Shown: positions 35,746 through 44,993 of the stretch, piece after piece
How the letters are laid out: each line of letters begins with the position of its first letter
How positions within the stretch are numbered: the first letter of the stretch is position 1
Origin: Burkholderia lata
GTDB lineage: Bacteria; Pseudomonadota; Gammaproteobacteria; Burkholderiales; Burkholderiaceae
Direction of reading: 5' to 3'
NCBI RefSeq assembly: GCF_902499335.1
Contig: NZ_CABVQK010000001.1
Coordinates: forward strand, 744,001 to 808,000
DNA length: 64,000 nucleotides
Program-made: the position numbers and the translations under genes
Notes under the pieces: model-generated
Seen by the model: the letters and a program-made list of their open reading frames with translations, nothing else
Database searches by the model: none
What the model was told of the DNA's origin: nothing

Positions 35746-36714
35746 TCACGCGCCATACGCATCCAGCGCCTTCAACGGCACATGCAGGCTTTCGTTCGCG
35801 GCAAACGCATCGAGCAGATAGTCGACCGTCGCCTGTACGCGCGACGCCTTCAACGCGCGATGCGGATACTGCATCGCCATCTCATACGTGCCCGGCAGAT
35901 GGTGGCGCCGCAACAGCACCTTCAGCGTACCGGCGCGCAGATGTTCCCACGCGAGATGCGCGCCGACCTGTGCGATGCCCAGGCCGTCGCACGCGGCCTG
36001 CACCACGGCCTCCGGCGCCGAGAACGTCAGCGGCGCGGATTCGCCCGGATCGACGGTCACGATGCTCCCGCCGCGCATCCTGAAGCCCCACGTCGCCACC
36101 GCGCCGCCGAGAAACCGGCGCGCGATCAACCGGTGCGCACCGAGTTCGTCCGGTGTCCGGGGAATCCCGTGGCTCGCCAGGTAAGCGGGTGACGCAACCA
36201 GCACGATGTTCATGCGGAAGATCGGGCGCGACACCAGCGCCGAGTCGAGAATGTTGCCGCCACGAATGACGATGTCGTAGCCGTCGCGCACGACGTCGAC
36301 GATCCGGTCGTCGAAATCGGCCTCCACCGACAATCCGGGGTAACGCGCCAGCAACCCGGGCAGCAAGGGCTGCAGATGCTCGCGCCCGAACGCGGCGCTC
36401 GTCGAGATGCGCACGCGCCCTTGCGGCCCTTGCCGTGGCACGACGACGCTGTCGACCGCCGCGTCGAGCGCTTCCAGCGCGACGCGCGCCTGGCGCAGGA
36501 ACACGCCGCCTTCGTCGGTGAGCTTCAGCGTGCGCGTGGTGCGGTTCATCAGTCGCACGCCCAGCGATTGCTCGAGACCGGCGACGTTCTTGCTGACGGC
36601 CGCGGACGTGATGCCGAGCACGCGGCCCGCCGCCGCGAAACTGCCGGCGTCGGCCGCGTGGACGAACGACAGGATCGCGCGCGTTCGTTGTGACAAATCC
36701 AAGGCAGCCTCCAT
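35746..36714 (-). CDS. LysR-family transcriptional regulator
   Basis: A 322-aa LysR regulator. The helix-turn-helix (FVHAADAGSFAAAGRVLGITSAAVSKNVAGLE) fills residues ~16-50, with the effector domain after residue 95. It is divergent from the flavodoxin gene at 36860 with a 145-bp spacer, the classic LysR target arrangement, so it probably regulates that flavodoxin operon. Confidence 0.9.
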   Translation of the reverse strand: MEAALDLSQRTRAILSFVHAADAGSFAAAGRVLGITSAAVSKNVAGLEQSLGVRLMNRTTRTLKLTDEGGVFLRQARVALEALDAAVDSVVVPRQGPQGRVRISTSAAFGREHLQPLLPGLLARYPGLSVEADFDDRIVDVVRDGYDIVIRGGNILDSALVSRPIFRMNIVLVASPAYLASHGIPRTPDELGAHRLIARRFLGGAVATWGFRMRGGSIVTVDPGESAPLTFSAPEAVVQAACDGLGIAQVGAHLAWEHLRAGTLKVLLRRHHLPGTYEMAMQYPHRALKASRVQATVDYLLDAFAANESLHVPLKALDAYGA

Positions 36715-36859
36715 TGATCGATCCGTCGAACGGTACACCGTCACCTGCCGCCGATTATCAACCTGAAGTTGAGAGCGACTCAACCCGGACCCGCCTTCCG
36801 GTTGCGACCCATGCCCCACACAATGCGGCCGTCGTTCAACGGACTCCAAAGGAATTCCC

Positions 36860-37414
36860 ATGCTTGCCACCATCGTTTTCGACAGCGGCCACGGCCATAC
36901 CGAGCGGCAGGCGCGAGCCGTCGCGGAAGGCGTTCGCCGCGTTCCGGGCGCGGAAGTGCGGCTCGTCGCGGTCGCCGACGGCGCGATGCCGTGGGACGCG
37001 CTGGCCGCCAGCGACGCGATCATCTTCGGTTCGCCGACGTACAACGGCTCGGTCAGCGCGCGGCTCAAGCAGTTCATGGAGGATTCGACCCGGCCCGCCT
37101 GGATTCCGCAAACCTGGCGCAACAAGGTCGCAGCCGGCTTCACCAACTCCGGCGCGCAGCACGGCGACAAGCTGCACGCGCTGATGACGATGACGCTGTT
37201 CGCGGCGCAGCACGGGATGATCTGGGTCGGGCTCGACCTGTTCCCCGGCAAATCGGTGAACGAACGCAACCGGATCGGCGGCTGGCTCGGCGCGATGGCG
37301 CAGTCCGACGACGTGTCGCCGGACCTGTCGCCGATCGCGAGCGACCTCGACACCGCCGCATATCTCGGGCAGCGTGTCGCCGAGCTGGCGTCGCGGTTCG
37401 CGGCCAGCGCGTAA
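36860..37414 (+). CDS. Flavodoxin-family protein, NAD(P)H:quinone oxidoreductase type
   Basis: A 184-aa flavodoxin-like protein. The FMN phosphate loop is DSGHGHTERQA; the isoalloxazine loops are GSPTYNGSVSARLKQFMED and TNSGAQHGD, as in WrbA-like quinone reductases. It is the first gene after the divergent LysR regulator and is followed after 28 bp by a small dimeric alpha-beta-barrel protein. Two-electron reduction of quinones is the likely activity. Confidence 0.87.
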   Translation: MLATIVFDSGHGHTERQARAVAEGVRRVPGAEVRLVAVADGAMPWDALAASDAIIFGSPTYNGSVSARLKQFMEDSTRPAWIPQTWRNKVAAGFTNSGAQHGDKLHALMTMTLFAAQHGMIWVGLDLFPGKSVNERNRIGGWLGAMAQSDDVSPDLSPIASDLDTAAYLGQRVAELASRFAASA

Positions 37415-37442
37415 GCGGCACACCGTTCGCCAGGAGATCGCC

Positions 37443-37742
37443 ATGAAACTGCTGTGCCTCGACGTCCCGCTGCCCGGCGCCAGCCCGGACGCTTATCAGC
37501 CGCACCTGCTCGACGAAGTGCGCTACGGCTGGCAACTGCTCAAGCGCGGGATCGTCCGCGATATCTATTTCCGGCAGGATCGCCCCGGCGTCGCGATCAT
37601 TGCGGAGTGCGATTCGATCGAAAGCGCCCGCGAAGCCCTGCGCGAGTTTCCGCTGGCCAAGGCCGGGCTGATCGACTGGGACATCATTCCGATTGGCGCC
37701 TTCCTCGGCTGGGAAGCGCTATTCGCGGCCGATAACGCCTGA
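37443..37742 (+). CDS. Small dimeric alpha-beta-barrel protein (muconolactone isomerase-like)
   Basis: A 99-aa protein starting MKLLCLDVPLPG, with the beta-alpha-beta pattern and helix IESAREALREFPLAKAGL followed by WDIIPIGAFLGWEALF. The plan is that of muconolactone-isomerase or YciI-like ferredoxin folds. It follows the flavodoxin closely, with CAGGAG before its ATG, so both form an operon. Function unassigned. Confidence 0.68.
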   Translation: MKLLCLDVPLPGASPDAYQPHLLDEVRYGWQLLKRGIVRDIYFRQDRPGVAIIAECDSIESAREALREFPLAKAGLIDWDIIPIGAFLGWEALFAADNA

Positions 37743-38056
37743 ACCTGCGCGCCTGACGGCCCCGACGCTCGCCCCTCGGCACCGTGGGGCGAGCGCCCGC
37801 ATCCGGCGTCGCACCGGATTGCCCCGCGATGCGCCCCCTGCCCTCTTCCGGTGCATCCCTCCGGATTTTCACTACGTTGCCGAAATCTGATAGAGCCGGG
37901 AGATTTGATTTCATACCGTTCACGCATCGGACTGGAAAGCGATTGCCGCTCAACCACGGCATCGCGAGCCGCCGACGAATCCCAGGAGCGGGCCAAATGC
38001 TTGGCCCGGGCGGCGATGACGGTCCTGCCACGCAGGACATTCGTGACGGAGCGACC
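37743..38056. terminator. Intergenic region with strong GC-rich hairpin (37766-37795)
   Basis: A perfect 10-bp stem CGCTCGCCCC/GGGGCGAGCG with a 10-base loop lies 24 bp after the preceding stop and may end the flavodoxin operon transcript, although no T-run follows. The remainder should contain the promoter of the permease; no other gene seen. Confidence 0.4.
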
Positions 38057-39589
38057 ATGGATGCAAAACTCCAGCCTGATTCAGGCACCGACAGTGACGT
38101 AAGCCTGCTGCACAAGATGGGCTATGCGCAGGAACTGTCGAGACGTATGAGCGGTTTCTCGAACTTCGCGGTTTCGTTTTCGGTGATCTGCATCCTGTCG
38201 GGCGGCATTACCGCGTTTCAACTCGCCTTTTCCGCCACCGGCGGCGCGTCGGTCGGCCTCGGTTGGCCACTGGGCTCGCTGTTCGCGCTGATCGTCGCCG
38301 TGTCGATGTCGCAAATCGCATCCGCATTCCCGACGGCCGGCGGCCTCTATCATTGGGGCGCGATCCTCGGCGGGAAGAAATGGGGGTGGATGACGGCGTG
38401 GATCAACCTGATCGGCCTGATCTTCGTGATCGCCGCGATCAATTTCGGCACCTACGATCCGTTCTTCAAGACGCTGATCGCGCCGATGTTCGGTGTCAGT
38501 CCGGACAGCCTGACGTGGTGGCATCAAACTGCGTTCATCGCGTTCATCACGATCTCGCAGGCGATCCTGAATGCCCGCGGCATCAGGATCGCGAGCAAGA
38601 TCACCGACCTGTCGGGCTACCTCATCTTCGTGGTGACGATCGCGCTGGTGGTGTCGCTGCTCTACTACTCGCCGGTCGCGTTCGATGCGCATCGGCTGGT
38701 GACGTTCACCAACTTCACCGGCGTCGATGGCGGAGCATGGCCGAAGCAGGCCACGCCGCTCGCGTTCCTGTCCGGCCTGCTGCTCGTGACCTACACCATC
38801 ACCGGCTTCGACGCTTCCGCGCACACGTCCGAGGAGACGCACGACGCGGCCAGGAATGTGCCGCGCGGCATCATCGGATCGGTGTTCTGGTCCGCGGTGT
38901 TCGGCTACGTGATGGTGTGCGCGTTCGTGCTGGTGATGCCCGACCTGACCGCCAGCATGAAGCAGGGCACCGGCTTTTTCGAAGCCATCCTCGCGCCGAT
39001 TCCGAAGGCGTTGCGCGTCACCCTCGAGCTCGCGATGTTCTTCATCAACTACGTGTGCGGGCTCGCCGCGATCATGTCGACGTCGCGGATGGTGTATGCA
39101 TTCGCACGCGACGGCGGGCTGCCGGCGTCGAAGCTGCTGCGCAGCGTGAACCCGACGCATCGGACGCCCGGCCCCGCGATCTGGACGTGTGCGGTGCTCG
39201 CGATCGTCGTCACGCTGTACGGCGACGCGTTCTCGGTGCTGAGCGCCGGCAGCGCGGTGTTCCTGTTCATCTCGTATGCGATGCCGATCGGCTCCGGGAT
39301 GCTGGCCGAAGGCCGCTCGTGGACCGACAAGGGCCCGTTTCAACTGGGGATCTGGTCGAAGCCGTGTGCGTTGCTCGCGCTGGTCGGCGCCTGTGTGCTC
39401 GCGTATGTCGGCATCCAACCGCCGAACGAGAAGGTGCTGTACGTGCTCGTCGCTTTCGTCGTGGTGCTGATGGTGATCTGGTACGGCTTCGGCGTGCGCA
39501 ACACGTTCGCGGGGCCGCCGGTGCTGAAGGACACGCGCAATCTCGACCGCATCCGCGAACTCGAGGCGAACGTCGATCCGACTGTCTGA
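38057..39589 (+). CDS. APC-superfamily amino acid permease
   Basis: A 510-aa inner-membrane transporter with twelve predicted helices. The start region MGYAQELSRRMSGFSNFAVSF and consensus helix 1 SVICILSGGITAF mark the amino acid/choline (ACT) branch of APC permeases, which carry GABA, amines or basic amino acids. The cytoplasmic loop SEETHDAARNVPRGI is the conserved loop after helix 6. Monocistronic, ended by a strong terminator. The exact substrate cannot be read from the sequence. Confidence 0.9.
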   Translation: MDAKLQPDSGTDSDVSLLHKMGYAQELSRRMSGFSNFAVSFSVICILSGGITAFQLAFSATGGASVGLGWPLGSLFALIVAVSMSQIASAFPTAGGLYHWGAILGGKKWGWMTAWINLIGLIFVIAAINFGTYDPFFKTLIAPMFGVSPDSLTWWHQTAFIAFITISQAILNARGIRIASKITDLSGYLIFVVTIALVVSLLYYSPVAFDAHRLVTFTNFTGVDGGAWPKQATPLAFLSGLLLVTYTITGFDASAHTSEETHDAARNVPRGIIGSVFWSAVFGYVMVCAFVLVMPDLTASMKQGTGFFEAILAPIPKALRVTLELAMFFINYVCGLAAIMSTSRMVYAFARDGGLPASKLLRSVNPTHRTPGPAIWTCAVLAIVVTLYGDAFSVLSAGSAVFLFISYAMPIGSGMLAEGRSWTDKGPFQLGIWSKPCALLALVGACVLAYVGIQPPNEKVLYVLVAFVVVLMVIWYGFGVRNTFAGPPVLKDTRNLDRIRELEANVDPTV

Positions 39590-39609
39590 AGCGCCTTCGA
39601 AGCAGGCTG

Positions 39610-39653
39610 AAAAAAAACCGACTCGCTGGCTTGATGCCGCGAGTCGGTTTTTT
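39610..39653. terminator. Bidirectional rho-independent terminator
   Basis: An 11-bp stem AACCGACTCGC/GCGAGTCGGTT flanked by an A-run on the left and a T-run on the right. It can stop both the permease transcript (plus) and the glyA transcript (minus), which converge here. Confidence 0.9.
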
Positions 39654-39711
39654 CATGTCACCGCGCAACGACGAGATTCAACCGCGTTGCCGCGGTTGAA
39701 TCTTGCGGGCA

Positions 39712-40959
39712 TCAGCCGTAGACGGGGAAACGCTTCGTCAGTTCGGCAACCTGCCCGCGCACGCGCTCGAGCGTGGCCGCATCCTCTGGCGCTTCCAGCA
39801 CATCGGCGATCAGGTTGCCGACGATCTCGGCTTCCTTCACGCCAAACCCGCGCGTCGTCATTGCCGGCGAGCCCAGGCGCACGCCGCTCGTCACGAACGG
39901 CTTTTCCGGATCGTTCGGAATCGCGTTCTTGTTCACCGTGATGTGCGCCGCGCCCAGTGCCGCTTCCGCTGCCTTGCCGGTGATGTTCTTCGCACGCAGG
40001 TCCACCAGCATCACGTGGCTTTCCGTACGGCCCGACACGATCCGCAGCCCACGCTTCACCAGCGTTTCAGCCAGCACGCGTGCGTTCTCGACCACCTTCT
40101 CCTGGTACGCCTTGAACTCCGGCGACAGCGCTTCCTTGAACGCCACAGCCTTCCCCGCGATCACGTGCATCAGCGGGCCGCCCTGGATCCCCGGGAAGAT
40201 CGCCGAGTTGATCGGCTTCTCGTACTCCGCCTTCATCAGGATCACGCCGCCGCGCGGGCCGCGCAGGCTCTTGTGCGTCGTCGTCGTCACGAAGTCCGCG
40301 TGCGGCACCGGGTTCGGGTACACGCCCGCTGCGATCAGGCCTGCGTAGTGGGCCATGTCGACCATCAGGTACGCACCGACCGACTTCGCGATCTTCGCCA
40401 GGCGTTCGAAATCGATCTTCAGCGAGAACGCCGACGCGCCCGCGACGATCAGCTTCGGCTTGTGTTCCTGCGCGAGCTTCTCGGCGGCTTCGTAGTCGAT
40501 GTCTTCGTTTTCGTTCAGGCCGTAGCTCACCACGTTGAACCACTTGCCCGACATGTTCACGGGCGAGCCGTGCGTCAGGTGGCCGCCGTGCGCGAGGCTC
40601 ATGCCCATGATCGTGTCGCCCGGCTTGAGCATCGCGAAGAACACGCCCTGGTTCGCCTGCGAACCCGAGTTCGGCTGCACGTTCGCCGCTTCCGCGCCGA
40701 ACAGCTGCTTCACGCGGTCGATCGCCAGCTGCTCGACCACGTCAACGTATTCGCAGCCGCCGTAGTAGCGCTTGCCCGGATAACCTTCCGCGTACTTGTT
40801 CGTGAGTTGCGAGCCCTGCGCGGCCATCACGGCCGGGCTCGTGTAGTTTTCCGACGCGATCAGCTCGATGTGATCTTCCTGGCGGCGGTTTTCCTGCTCG
40901 ATCGCGGCAAAAAGTTCCGGATCGACGTTGGCAACGGTGCTGGTGGTGCGATTGAACAT
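39712..40959 (-). CDS. glyA: Serine hydroxymethyltransferase
   Basis: A 415-aa PLP enzyme interconverting serine and glycine with tetrahydrofolate. The PLP lysine lies in [26 protein letters not shown] and [11 protein letters not shown] are conserved. ATG 40959 gives the standard N terminus [16 protein letters not shown]. Monocistronic; probably one of two glyA copies of the genome. No glycine riboswitch is visible upstream. Confidence 0.95.
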   Translation of the reverse strand: MFNRTTSTVANVDPELFAAIEQENRRQEDHIELIASENYTSPAVMAAQGSQLTNKYAEGYPGKRYYGGCEYVDVVEQLAIDRVKQLFGAEAANVQPNSGSQANQGVFFAMLKPGDTIMGMSLAHGGHLTHGSPVNMSGKWFNVVSYGLNENEDIDYEAAEKLAQEHKPKLIVAGASAFSLKIDFERLAKIAKSVGAYLMVDMAHYAGLIAAGVYPNPVPHADFVTTTTHKSLRGPRGGVILMKAEYEKPINSAIFPGIQGGPLMHVIAGKAVAFKEALSPEFKAYQEKVVENARVLAETLVKRGLRIVSGRTESHVMLVDLRAKNITGKAAEAALGAAHITVNKNAIPNDPEKPFVTSGVRLGSPAMTTRGFGVKEAEIVGNLIADVLEAPEDAATLERVRGQVAELTKRFPVYG

Positions 40960-41102
40960 GATGATTGACCAGTTGAGAGTGAATGACTGACCGCGGATTG
41001 CCGGCTGCATGGTGTTTCGGCCTTCGCATTCCATCAGACACGCCCCTGTTCAGATAGAAGGATTGCGACAATCCGCTAGGACACACCGCGCGACGTGCAC
41101 GC

Positions 41103-41142
41103 AAAAAAAAATCGAAGGGTCGCATCGCTGCGACACCTTCGA
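41103..41142 (-). terminator. Rho-independent terminator of the SDR/lactone-oxidase operon
   Basis: On the minus strand a stem TCGAAGG/CCTTCGA with an inner GTCGCA/TGCGAC stem is followed by nine Ts. It lies 62 bp after the SDR stop codon. Confidence 0.85.
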
Positions 41143-41203
41143 CGGAACGGGCCGACCTGGCAGGCTTGGCGCCTGCCCTTCAGCTTCTTGCGAAAACCGG
41201 TAA

Positions 41204-41983
41204 TCAGACGGCGGAGAAGCAGTTATCCACGAACAGATGGGTCCCGTTGACGAAACTCGACTCGTCGGAAGCGAGGAACAACGCGGCGGCCGCGACTTCG
41301 GACGGCTCGCACAACCTGCCTTGCTGAACCGCGATCGCCGCCTCGGTCGCGTCGACACCCATCGCCTGCAAGTCCCTGAGTTCGCGCATCCCGTGCGGCG
41401 TGCGGATGAACCCCGGCGCGAGCGCGTTGCAACGAATGCCGCGATCGCGATACTCGACCGCAATCGCCCGCGCGAACATGTGGCACGCGCCCTTGGTCGC
41501 GTCATACAGCACCTCGCCCGGCGTCGCGCACACCGCGGAAATCGACGACGTGCAGACGATGCTGCCACGCCCCTTCTCCAGCATCTGCGGCAGCACCGCT
41601 TGCGTCATCAGGAACATGCTCTTCACGTTCACGCCCATCAGCCAGTCCCATTCCGACTCCTCGATGTCGAGGAACGGTTTGACGATCAGCGTACCGGCAT
41701 GATTGAACAGGATGTCCGCGTTGCCGTACTGCTCCCGCGCGGCGCTCACCGCCTGCTGGACCTCCGCCTGTTTCGACACGTCGGCGCCGAGGCCGATCGC
41801 CTGCAGGCCCGCGTCGCGCAGCCGGGATGCGAGCGTTTCGGCTGCGTCGCCATCGCGGTCGATGATCGCGACCTTCGCGCCCTGTTCGGCGAACAGTTCG
41901 GATGCCGCGCCGCCGCAGCCGCCCGCGCCGCCGCTCACGATGGCGACCTTGCCGGCCAGGCGGCCGTCAATCTTGACATTCAT
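41204..41983 (-). CDS. SDR-family oxidoreductase
   Basis: A 259-aa classical SDR. The cofactor motif is SGGAGGCGG, the usual NNAG reads NHAG, the catalytic Ser lies in CTSSISAV, and YDATKG provides Tyr and Lys. The Asp-Arg pair in AIIDRDGDAAE after the second strand favours NAD(H). It lies 33 bp after the sugar-lactone oxidase gene and is co-transcribed with it, so a polyol or sugar substrate is likely by context. Confidence 0.88.
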   Translation of the reverse strand: MNVKIDGRLAGKVAIVSGGAGGCGGAASELFAEQGAKVAIIDRDGDAAETLASRLRDAGLQAIGLGADVSKQAEVQQAVSAAREQYGNADILFNHAGTLIVKPFLDIEESEWDWLMGVNVKSMFLMTQAVLPQMLEKGRGSIVCTSSISAVCATPGEVLYDATKGACHMFARAIAVEYRDRGIRCNALAPGFIRTPHGMRELRDLQAMGVDATEAAIAVQQGRLCEPSEVAAAALFLASDESSFVNGTHLFVDNCFSAV

Positions 41984-42016
41984 GCTTCGTTCTCCAGTCT
42001 GGTTCGTTCGGTCTGC

Positions 42017-43264
42017 TCAACTGAACAGCGTCCGCAGGTGATCGTTGAGGAAGTAGCCTTCGGGGTCCACGCTGCGGCGCAGCGCGCGGAACGCTTCGGC
42101 CTTGGGGAACCAGCGATCCACGTCGTCGCGGTTCGTGAAATGCAGCTTGCCCCAGTGAGGACGCGAGCCGTAGTCGCGCAGGATCGTGTCGACGTCCTTC
42201 AGGAACGGCCAGTAGTCGACGCCGTTCAGGCCGCCCGAGCATGAAATCGTGACGCTGTCCTGGTGGTTGAACGGGCTGATCCACGCCGGATCGCCCTTCG
42301 TGAAGCGGTATTCGACCGGGAAAATGCAGTCGCGGTGTTTCGTGAGGATGAGATCGCGCACCCGGCGCAGCGCTTCCTTGCCGTGTTGCGCGGGCACCGC
42401 GTACTCGAGCTCGTGGAAATTCGGCACGTAGTGGATCGCGTACACCTCGGAGCTGTAGGCGATCTTCTCGTGCTCGCCTTCATGGAACGTGCGCGCGTCG
42501 GTGACATCCATCACCTTGATTTCGCACACGTCGTAGTCCTTCTTCGAATTCGACACCTTCGTGGTGTCGGGCAGGCAGTAGAGATCGCGGCTGGCGGACG
42601 TCGGGCACCAGAAGAAACCGAAATGCCGATGCTTCGCCGCCAGGTCGTCGTATTGCTCCATCAGCGCGTCGAAGTCCTCGCGCCACACGCGGTCGTGCAG
42701 CCAGAACGCATCGGTTACTTGCAGCGTGATCTCCGACACCACGCCGAACATCCCGATGTTCACCTGCGTCGCATGCAGCAGGTCGAGGTCCTGCCGGTCG
42801 CTCACTTTCATGATCGAGCCATCCGGACGCACGATGCGCATCCCGACGACCTGCGACGACAGGTTGCTCAGCGTCGTTCCCGTGCCGTGCGTGCCGGTGG
42901 CCAACGCGCCGGCGATCGCCTGCGAATCGATGTCGCCCTGGTTGACGAGCGACAGGCCGAGGCTCTTCAAGTGCTGCGTCACCGCATTGATCTTGGTGCC
43001 GGCCTTCACGGTCACGCGCTTGCGCGCTTCGTCGACATCCACGATGCCCTGGTAATCCTGCAGCGACAGCAGCAGGCCGCTGGTGGCCACGACGGGCGTG
43101 AACGAGTGCCCCGAGCCCGCGCACCGCACGTGCTTGCCCTGCCGCGTCGCAGTGTGCACCAGCTCCGCGATCTCGGCCTCGCTCGCCGGCGACGCCAGGT
43201 GCGCGGCCACGCACGACTGATTGCCGACCCAGTTTCTCCAGAATCCGCCACGGGGAAGTTCCAT
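42017..43264 (-). CDS. FAD-linked sugar-1,4-lactone oxidase (D-arabinono-1,4-lactone oxidase family)
   Basis: A 415-aa VAO-type flavoenzyme. The FAD-binding PCMH part carries VRCAGSGHSFTP with the His that links FAD in this family, and GALATGTHGTG. The C-terminal ALO domain ends with HWGKLHF and RSVDPEGYFLND, typical of aldonolactone/alditol oxidases. ATG 43264 is chosen at the first conserved residues; upstream frame is the divergent promoter. Operon with the SDR; AraC regulator divergent. Confidence 0.9.
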   Translation of the reverse strand: MELPRGGFWRNWVGNQSCVAAHLASPASEAEIAELVHTATRQGKHVRCAGSGHSFTPVVATSGLLLSLQDYQGIVDVDEARKRVTVKAGTKINAVTQHLKSLGLSLVNQGDIDSQAIAGALATGTHGTGTTLSNLSSQVVGMRIVRPDGSIMKVSDRQDLDLLHATQVNIGMFGVVSEITLQVTDAFWLHDRVWREDFDALMEQYDDLAAKHRHFGFFWCPTSASRDLYCLPDTTKVSNSKKDYDVCEIKVMDVTDARTFHEGEHEKIAYSSEVYAIHYVPNFHELEYAVPAQHGKEALRRVRDLILTKHRDCIFPVEYRFTKGDPAWISPFNHQDSVTISCSGGLNGVDYWPFLKDVDTILRDYGSRPHWGKLHFTNRDDVDRWFPKAEAFRALRRSVDPEGYFLNDHLRTLFS

Positions 43265-43434
43265 CACCGTCTCTCCAGCGTCGTATTGATGCCAACGATA
43301 GGGTGCCGAAAGGTTTTCCACTATCGGATTTCGGCAAGTTAGGGTTTTGACGAGGCGACGCCCGGCCGGCGCTTTTTGACCGGCGCGGCGAGCGGCTACA
43401 ATGAATCGATCCGGCCCGCCCCTTCCCGCCCTCG

Positions 43435-44439
43435 ATGACGCCGCCTGCCCACCCGAGCGATTTCTCCGGCGACCCGCTGTTCGCACGAACGGTCGCGTTC
43501 TGCGCGTTCACCGACGTGGCGGAACAGGCGCGCTCGTTCGACGGCTGGAACATGAACTACACGCAGATCTCGGGCGGGCGGTTTCACGGCTCGTCGTCGA
43601 TCATGTCGCTGGGCGGCATCAAGCTGCTGGTCGAGGATCTCGACAAGGTCATCCTGCAGCAAGGCGCGGTGCCGTCGGAGCGAATTGCCGTGGCCGTGCC
43701 GCTCGAACTGGAAGGCCACGCGCGCCTGTGCGGCGAGAAGAGCGGGCGCGACAGCCTGCACGTGTTTTCGAGCCAGCCGGCATTCGAGTTCTACTCGCCC
43801 GACCGGCATCTGCTCGTGAATGTCGAAATCGAACCCGAGAAACTGTCGACGCAGGCGCTGCGCACGGTTGCCGCGTCGCTGCGCGCGCAAACCCATGCGC
43901 CGGTGATCCCGATGGCGACCGGTATGGCCGACCATCTGCGCGACCTGCTGCGCCAGACGCTGGCCGCCGCGGCAAAAACCACGCGCATCGACGACGTGTC
44001 GACGCAGGACAGGATCGAACTGCTCGAGCGCACCGTGCTGTACGCGATCTCGGAAGTGATGACGGCCGTCACGCCGGACGCCGGTGCGCAGATCGTGCGC
44101 CCGACGAAATACTGGTCGCTGGTCAATGCGGTGCGGGAGCGGCTGCAGGATGCCTCGACCTGCCCGCTGTCGATCGCCGAACTGTGCGTACAGCTCGGCG
44201 TCAGCCGGCGCACTGCGCAGTACGCGTTCCAGGATACGTTGAACCTGAACCCGATCGCCTACCTGCGGGCCGTGCGGCTGAATCACGTGCGCCGCGAGCT
44301 TCGGCTCGGCGACTCGGTGACGTCCGCCGCCACCAAATGGGGCTTCTGGCACCTGAGCAGTTTTGCGCAGGACTATCGCGCGATGTTCGGCGAACTGCCG
44401 TCGGCCACCGCGAAGCGCTACGCGCGCCAGGCCATCTAG
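43435..44439 (+). CDS. AraC-family regulator (EutR-like)
   Basis: A 334-aa regulator with a long N-terminal sensing domain and a C-terminal double helix-turn-helix (residues ~235-325; ELCVQLGVSRRTAQYAFQDTLNLNPIAYLRAVRL, then ATKWGFWHLSSFAQDYRAMFGELPS). The SRRTAQYAF form is typical of EutR-like members. It diverges from the lactone oxidase with 170 bp between starts and probably activates that operon. Confidence 0.87.
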   Translation: MTPPAHPSDFSGDPLFARTVAFCAFTDVAEQARSFDGWNMNYTQISGGRFHGSSSIMSLGGIKLLVEDLDKVILQQGAVPSERIAVAVPLELEGHARLCGEKSGRDSLHVFSSQPAFEFYSPDRHLLVNVEIEPEKLSTQALRTVAASLRAQTHAPVIPMATGMADHLRDLLRQTLAAAAKTTRIDDVSTQDRIELLERTVLYAISEVMTAVTPDAGAQIVRPTKYWSLVNAVRERLQDASTCPLSIAELCVQLGVSRRTAQYAFQDTLNLNPIAYLRAVRLNHVRRELRLGDSVTSAATKWGFWHLSSFAQDYRAMFGELPSATAKRYARQAI

Positions 44440-44508
44440 CGCCGGTCGTTCACCTTCCGGCGGCCGGTGCGAAGGATTGCCGCACCGGCCGCCGCCCTGC
44501 CTGCTACG

Positions 44509-44940
44509 TCACTCGTCCTGCTGCTCCTGCTGCGCCTGCACCTGCCGCTGCTGGATGAACTGCCGCACATCGCTCATCGTCACGCGGCCGGTATGCTTCG
44601 CATCGATCTCGTCGAAGTGCTTCGACACGAAGCCGAGACCGCTGCTCTGCGCCTGCACCTTCGTCACGGCCGCGCCATTGCTCAGCACCGTATTGGCGCC
44701 GAGCCGCGCGTCGACGCGCTGCTGCGCCTGCTGCTGCAGCGTCGTGCCGGTCGACGGCAACACCGGCGCCGCTTTCGTGGCAGGAAAGAACGGACCGTCG
44801 ACACCGTGCCCGCCGTGCGGCAGCTTCACCGGCGCCACCGCCTGCGGCGGCAACGCGTAGGCACTGCTCATCACGGCACCGACGACGACCAACGGAGACA
44901 TACGCCGCATCAAATTGATTAGGGACATGATCACTCGCAT
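44509..44940 (-). CDS. Exported protein with EF-hand-like motif
   Basis: A 143-aa protein. A hydrophobic N-terminal segment (MSPLVVVGAVMSSAYALPP) acts as signal peptide. The middle is Gln/Ala-rich, and near residues 112-124 the loop DAKHTGRVTMSD resembles a degenerate EF-hand (Asp at 1 and 12, Gly at 6, hydrophobic at 8). The C-terminal tail is Gln-rich. Calcium binding is a guess because positions 3 and 5 are Lys and Thr. Upstream lies the S10 peptidase on the same strand. Confidence 0.6.
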   Translation of the reverse strand: MRVIMSLINLMRRMSPLVVVGAVMSSAYALPPQAVAPVKLPHGGHGVDGPFFPATKAAPVLPSTGTTLQQQAQQRVDARLGANTVLSNGAAVTKVQAQSSGLGFVSKHFDEIDAKHTGRVTMSDVRQFIQQRQVQAQQEQQDE

Positions 44941-44993
44941 TCAATGGATGAATAGAGGGTTCCTTTGACAAGGAGTCCGTCGCTCAGGGTCGC

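Noticed and set aside
40960..41100. Glycine riboswitch upstream of glyA
   Set aside because: The conserved tandem aptamer core is not visible in the available leader.
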